Under the pieces are notes generated by a model. That model ran no database searches. It worked only from the letters and a program-made list of their open reading frames with translations, and was not told the origin of the DNA. Positions 44,101 to 50,100 of a stretch of 64,000 bases of DNA are shown here, in pieces (position 1 is the first letter of the stretch; each line of letters begins with the position of its first letter). The translations under genes were made by a program, and so were the position numbers. Origin of the DNA: Dermatemys mawii (taxonomy: Eukaryota > Chordata > Testudines > Dermatemydidae); the NCBI GenBank assembly GCA_007922305.1, contig ML677463.1, positions 784,656 through 848,655 of the forward strand, read 5' to 3'.

Positions 44101-47100
44101 GGATAAATACATAAAAGATTGTGAGGCACTCAGATACAATGGTGGTAGGGACTAGATAGAGACCCAAGAAAGATAATAAGACCTTTTCCAGAATCAAATT
44201 GTGTCTTCAGTTATACCTGTGTAATGCCATTATCACCATATTAACACTCTCCAGGTGGAAGTTAGTTAACAAGTCTCTTAGAATTGGAAAGGACCTTAGG
44301 AGATCATCTCATCCAATCCCCTGCTCAAAGCAAGACCAATCCCTATTTTTGCCTCATATCCCTAACTGGCCCCATCAAGGATTGAACTCGTAATGGTAGA
44401 TTTAGCAGGCTAAGGCTCAAACCACTGAGCTATCCCTTCCCCTGACTGATGTATGAGCCAGAATAGAGTCCAGCTCATTCATTCAGAGTTGGACTAATTC
44501 TGCAAGTCTGACTAGGGTGACCAGATGTTCAGATTTTTATAGGAACAGTCTCGATTTTGGGGTCTTTTTCTGATATAGGCTTTTATTACCCTCCTCCCCC
44601 GATTCTTCACATTTGCTGTCTGGTCGCTCTAAGTCTGACAGAAACGAAAATTTATTTTTGTCACTAAAGTCAGCAAATAAATAACAGTAGTAATAATAAT
44701 GCCTACCTCTAGTATACCACATTTCATCAGTTGCTCTCAAACTATTTTACAAAAAGGGCACTATATCATTATCCTCATTCTTCAAATGTGAAAATTGAGG
44801 CACAGAAAAACAAAGTGACTTAACCATCAAGCTGGCAAGAGCCAGAGCTGGGAATAAAACTCAGACTCCCTACGCCTATTCCAGCAGGTGTGTTGGTAAG
44901 AAGATGCCATTTCTTCATGGTCATGGTTCAGAGGAGACCTCCTCTTTTTAAGAGGTCTTCCTGCACTCTGCAGCCCCTTTAGAAGTGAACATGTCATATG
45001 CTCAGCATGAGATTCCAATGATGGCTGATTAAAGAACAGTTGAAATCTGTAAGAAGAAGCTGATGAACTAAACTGAATACCAAACAAACCTAAAACACAT
45101 GTTTATTTGTAGCACACAGTGGTCGGGAAAGGTCTGTCCTGCTTGGACGCTGCATCTGCCAGGAATGTGAACAATGTTTATTACCATGCTCTCTTGGCTT
45201 ACACTTATGGCTTAGCTGGTAACAAGGAGAAATGGAGTTTCTTCTTGAAGGAGCTGGACAAATCAGCTAAAAAAGTCGGTGAGTGTCATCTGAGTTTTCC
45301 CATCAGATAGCCATTAAGAGCGGGTTGAGAGCAGAAGGGCCTGTGGTATGAAAAACATCAGTCTTTGATGTCTGGCCCCTGCTATCATCCCATTCCACAG
45401 CAACCTTAATTGGACTTATCTCCAAAGTGGACTATGAATTCTGTGTATGTCCCTTTACCTTGTGGCCTATGCAGAAGAGGAAACCAAGGCCTGATCTTGC
45501 AGCTTCATTTTCCTTTCTTTTTATAGACCCCTATTTGCACTCCTCCCCTTCTGCCACTCCCTCTTGCTGGAAATAGATCCTGGGTTTCTTGCCATTCAGA
45601 ATTCTAGCTACTGGGAAATGAGGTGGCCCTCTACAACCTCTCAGACCTGCTGGCCCTGCATGAGAGAGGGTTGGGAGCAAGGGACTAGCCTTGGGAATCA
45701 AGCCATATCCCCCCACATGGCAGCATTGCACCTTAACCACTAGGTTACTGATCCAGCACCTCATAATCTCCTTTCTGTTCTCAGGCGGCTCAGTGCACTG
45801 GGAGCGGAAAGACAAGCCCATAGCAGAAACTTTCCCCTCCTTCAACTCCCGTGCTGCCTCTGCGGAGATTGAGATAACCTGCTATGTGATGCTGGCGCTG
45901 CTCCAGAGACCCACCCTTTCTCCAGACGAGTTATCATACATAGCTCAGATCGTGCAGTGGGTCGTTCAACAGCAGAATCCCTATGGAGGCTTCTCCTCCT
46001 CACAGGTGAATATTGCTTCTGTTCAAAGGAACAGACCCTGAAAACAGTCAGGCTCTCAAGCTGGGTACCCTTGCCCCTCCACTGCTGGGAGGTTTGTTTC
46101 TAGAGAGGACCTAGGGATTCTGAAACTCCCTTCTCCCATTGTTCCTAAATAGCCCAAATCTAGGGGAAAAGCCATTTATCTGACAGGGGTTTGGGAGCAG
46201 GTGCAGAGTATGGTCCTGGAAGCAGGGGAGTGGGATGCTTTTTAGGAAGTGATTCACCAGCTGGCTGAGTTAATTTGTTCCATTGTCTTTAACGTTGCTG
46301 GGTGTCTTGTGCGCCTGTAACATTCATTGTCAGGGCGCAGAGAGCTCTGCTATAGCTGGCTTGGTAACACCTATTTAAATCTAAGGAAATGATGATTTGC
46401 CTGAGTTCTCACAAGAAGTTAGTGGCAATCAGCAATAGAATGCAGGTGTCCTAATTCAGTTCAAGCCACAAAACCACCTTGTCTCCCGCTCTGCTCCTTC
46501 CATTCTATCCCAGTACAGGAGGTGATGGGCTCTCTGGGGTTTATAGGAACTGTGCCAATCTTATGCATTATATCCCAGTGGAGACTCTTTCTGATGAGGG
46601 GTCATGTTGTACTTTACAGGACACTGTTGTCGCTCTCCAAGCACTAGCCCAATACAGGCATCTCACCTTCTCAAAGGATGGTCAAAACACCGTCGAGATC
46701 AGCTCCAAGGAACTTCTGAAGAAGGTTTTCCAGGTGGATAACAAGAACCGTTTACTGCTGCAACAAGTGTCCCTGCCCAGTCTCCCAGGGGATTACAAAG
46801 TGGAAGTAAAAGGCAATGGCTGCGTCTATCTGCAGGTAAACAAGGCTTCCAGCCCTTTCGGCTGAGAACCCAGGAGATCATCTCTCCAGCAGGACTGCAG
46901 CATTACAGCCAGTGATGCAGGGGCTGCTTTGCTACATGACCATTTTGATCTCTTCTAGACAACTCTGAGATACAACATCTACCTTCCTCAAAAGGCCTCT
47001 GGGTTCTCTCTCTCCATAGAGACAGCGAATGCCTCCTGTGCTGGCAGCTTCCTGCCAAAGTTTGTTCTTGTCCTCTCAGCCAGGTAACCTCTTCCCACTG

Positions 47101-50100
47101 ACCTAGCTCCTTGGATGCCACATAGGGTAATGTGTCAGGGGAGAGATTTAAAAAAGAGCCCATGGTAGCATACCATTGTGTAGCTGCAGTAAGGCATACA
47201 GGACCTTCTACTGAATGACACTGACTCTTATTGCTAACCCTTCCATCCGCTGATGTAACTGAAAGGGCAAGAAGGGCCATACAGTTCAGTGAGATTTCAT
47301 AGGCAATTTGTACGTGTCATTGGGGAGGAAACACAATCGTGATCCAGACTGACTCAGTCTCTCTCGTTTCAGTTATGCTGGGAAGCGCAGTGCCTCCAAC
47401 ATGGCCATTATTGATGTCAAGATGCTCTCGGGCTTCGTCCCCGTCAGATCGTCCCTGCAGCAGGTACAGGAAGGGAATGTTGTCAATAAGCCACTCAAAG
47501 GGCAGCGGGGTTAGAGGATATTACACCAGGGACTGGTTAAGCAGAGGAGCTGAGTAGCAAATTGGTGTCCTGAGCCATGTGGAGAATTCAGTTAAACCAC
47601 TTGGGCCAGGAATTTAGCCACAACTGATGGCTGCTTTCAACTACCTGAAGGGGGGTTTCAAAGAGGATGGATTTAGACTGTTCTCAGTGGTACCAGATGA
47701 CAGAACAAAGAGTAATGGTCTCAAGTTGCAGTGGGAAATGTTTAGGTTGGATATTAGGAAAAACTTGTTCACTAGGAGGGTGGTGAAGCACTGGAATGGG
47801 TTACCTAGAGAGGTGGTAGAATCTCCTTCCTTAGAGGTTTTTAAGATCAGGCTTGACAAAGCCCTGGCTGGGATGATTTAGTTGGGGATTGGTCCTACTT
47901 TGAGCAGGGGGTTGGACTAGATGACCTCCTGAGGTCCCTTCCAACCCTGATATTCTATGATTCTATGATCCCCTGTGCTTTAACTGCTCATTTGATGAAG
48001 TGAGATTTATACAGTAACTTCTCCTGGAGAGGTGAAATGTGCTTGGCCTTGGGCACTGTGCCTTATCATCCATGTGATGTATATGGTTCCCCATGTCTAC
48101 CTGGACACTTTGCCATGTGATGTTACCCATATATGTGTAGCACAGCTTAACAAACAAACATGGAAGAATCTATATTTCCCTTTTCCTCCTCTGTCTTGGA
48201 CTATCTAACTCCCCAGGTTATGATTCATAGATTACGGGATCAGAAGGGACCTCTGTGATCTAATCTGACCTCTTGCATAACACAGGCCAGAGCATTTCAC
48301 CTAGTATTCCCCTATCAAGGCCATATCTTGTGGTTAAGCTAAAGCTTATTTCTTAAAAAAACACCCGATCTCATGTTAAAGCCTTCGCATGATGGAGGAT
48401 GCAACACATGCCTTGGTAAATTGTCCCAGTGATTAATATCCCTCACTGTTAAAAGTGTGCACCCGATTGGTAGCCTGGATTTATCTAGTTTGAGCTTCCA
48501 ACCAACAACTCTAAGGCAGTGTGTCTCAGCCTTTCTGATACCATGGAGTGGGTTGCTGCCTTCCTAAACTGACTTAGGGAAATCTCAGGGAACACCTACC
48601 ATAGGCCTTGGGAAACACTGCTCTAAGGCCTTTCACACAAAGACATTGAGTAGGTTGGGATTTACACCTGAATGAATCCAGTAAGAGGCTCAAATCCCCG
48701 GATCAAACACACTCAAATCTGGGTTGGGAGTGGGGTTTCAATCTCAGGCCCATCTCCATCTCAACAGTAGCGGTGTCTGGCATATAACACAACACAGAAA
48801 TGTTTGTGAACGCCAAACTGTGCAACTTAATTTCAAGGGAAGGGAAAAGAGGTGGGATGTGGTAGAAAGCATTTCTTCTCAGAGTCTGTTCATTCCCTGT
48901 CTGCTTTTCTCTGTGTATATGGGTGCATTTAGACCACATTTATCACCCGGGGATTGGGTTTATCCTTTGGGCCAGGAACTGTATGAAATCCACAACTTGT
49001 CTTTGGCAGTACTTTGTGTGGAATTTTAATGCACACTCCACATTTTCCATTTGGGAGCACTTAAAACAAAATTGTTATTTTAGCATTTTTTGCCTATTTT
49101 GTTTGGCCTATTTTCATAGTGGAACTATTTTTCTCAAACTACCTTGCATTAAAGACACTTAGCTTTTCACTAGAAAACCGGTGAGATTGAGCTGAAATAA
49201 TGGTAACATACAAAATTTTCGATTCAAATGGGTTCAATCCTTGAGGGGGCAATTTAGAGATATGGGGGCAAAAATAGGGATTGATCCTGCTTTGAGCAGG
49301 AAGTTGGACTAGATGATTTCCTGAGGTCCCTTCCAACTCTGAAATTCTATGATTCTATAATTCGAATTCATAATAAAATTCAAAAAAATTGAATTTTGAG
49401 AAGTCCTGTGTTTCATTATGGTGATTGTATAAAACTCCTCTTAGGCTTTCTGCAATAAATATCACTTTTTGTATTACCGATCATGACCACTAGACATCAC
49501 TGTGGCACCACAGACATGCTGTTTGTGTAGGTTAGGGGATGTCTCTTGTGTTTAAAGTTGGTATCATTTGCCTTGTTTAAAGCTTCAGAAGGATCGTAAG
49601 GTGATGCAGGTGGATACCAAGAACAACCATGTCTTCTTCTATTTGGCAAATGTAAGTTTGGGGAAGAATGTGCCTTACTTTTCTAGTTTCTGTAAAATTG
49701 GAACTTAAAATGCACTCCTAAGTAAATGAAAGAACACATCATCAGCCAGCCTGTGTTTATTGTTTTCTACAGAGAGACTTAATGTGTTTGTTGCCATCTC
49801 ATATAATTATGAGAAAAATTATTACAAACAATTATGAAATTTGACACATTATGAAAAATGATTAGGGACCTGGGGCACATGATATACGAAGAGAGGCTAA
49901 GGGAACTGGGCTTGTTAGTCTGCAGAAGAGAAGAATGAGGGGGGAATTTGATAGCTGCTTTCAACTACCTGAAAGGGGGTTCCAAAGAGGATGGATCTAG
50001 ACTGTTCTCAGTGGTACCAGATGACAGAAAAAGGAGTAACGGTCTCAAGTTGCAGTGGGGGAGGTTTAAGTTGGATATTAGGAAACACTATTTCACTAGG

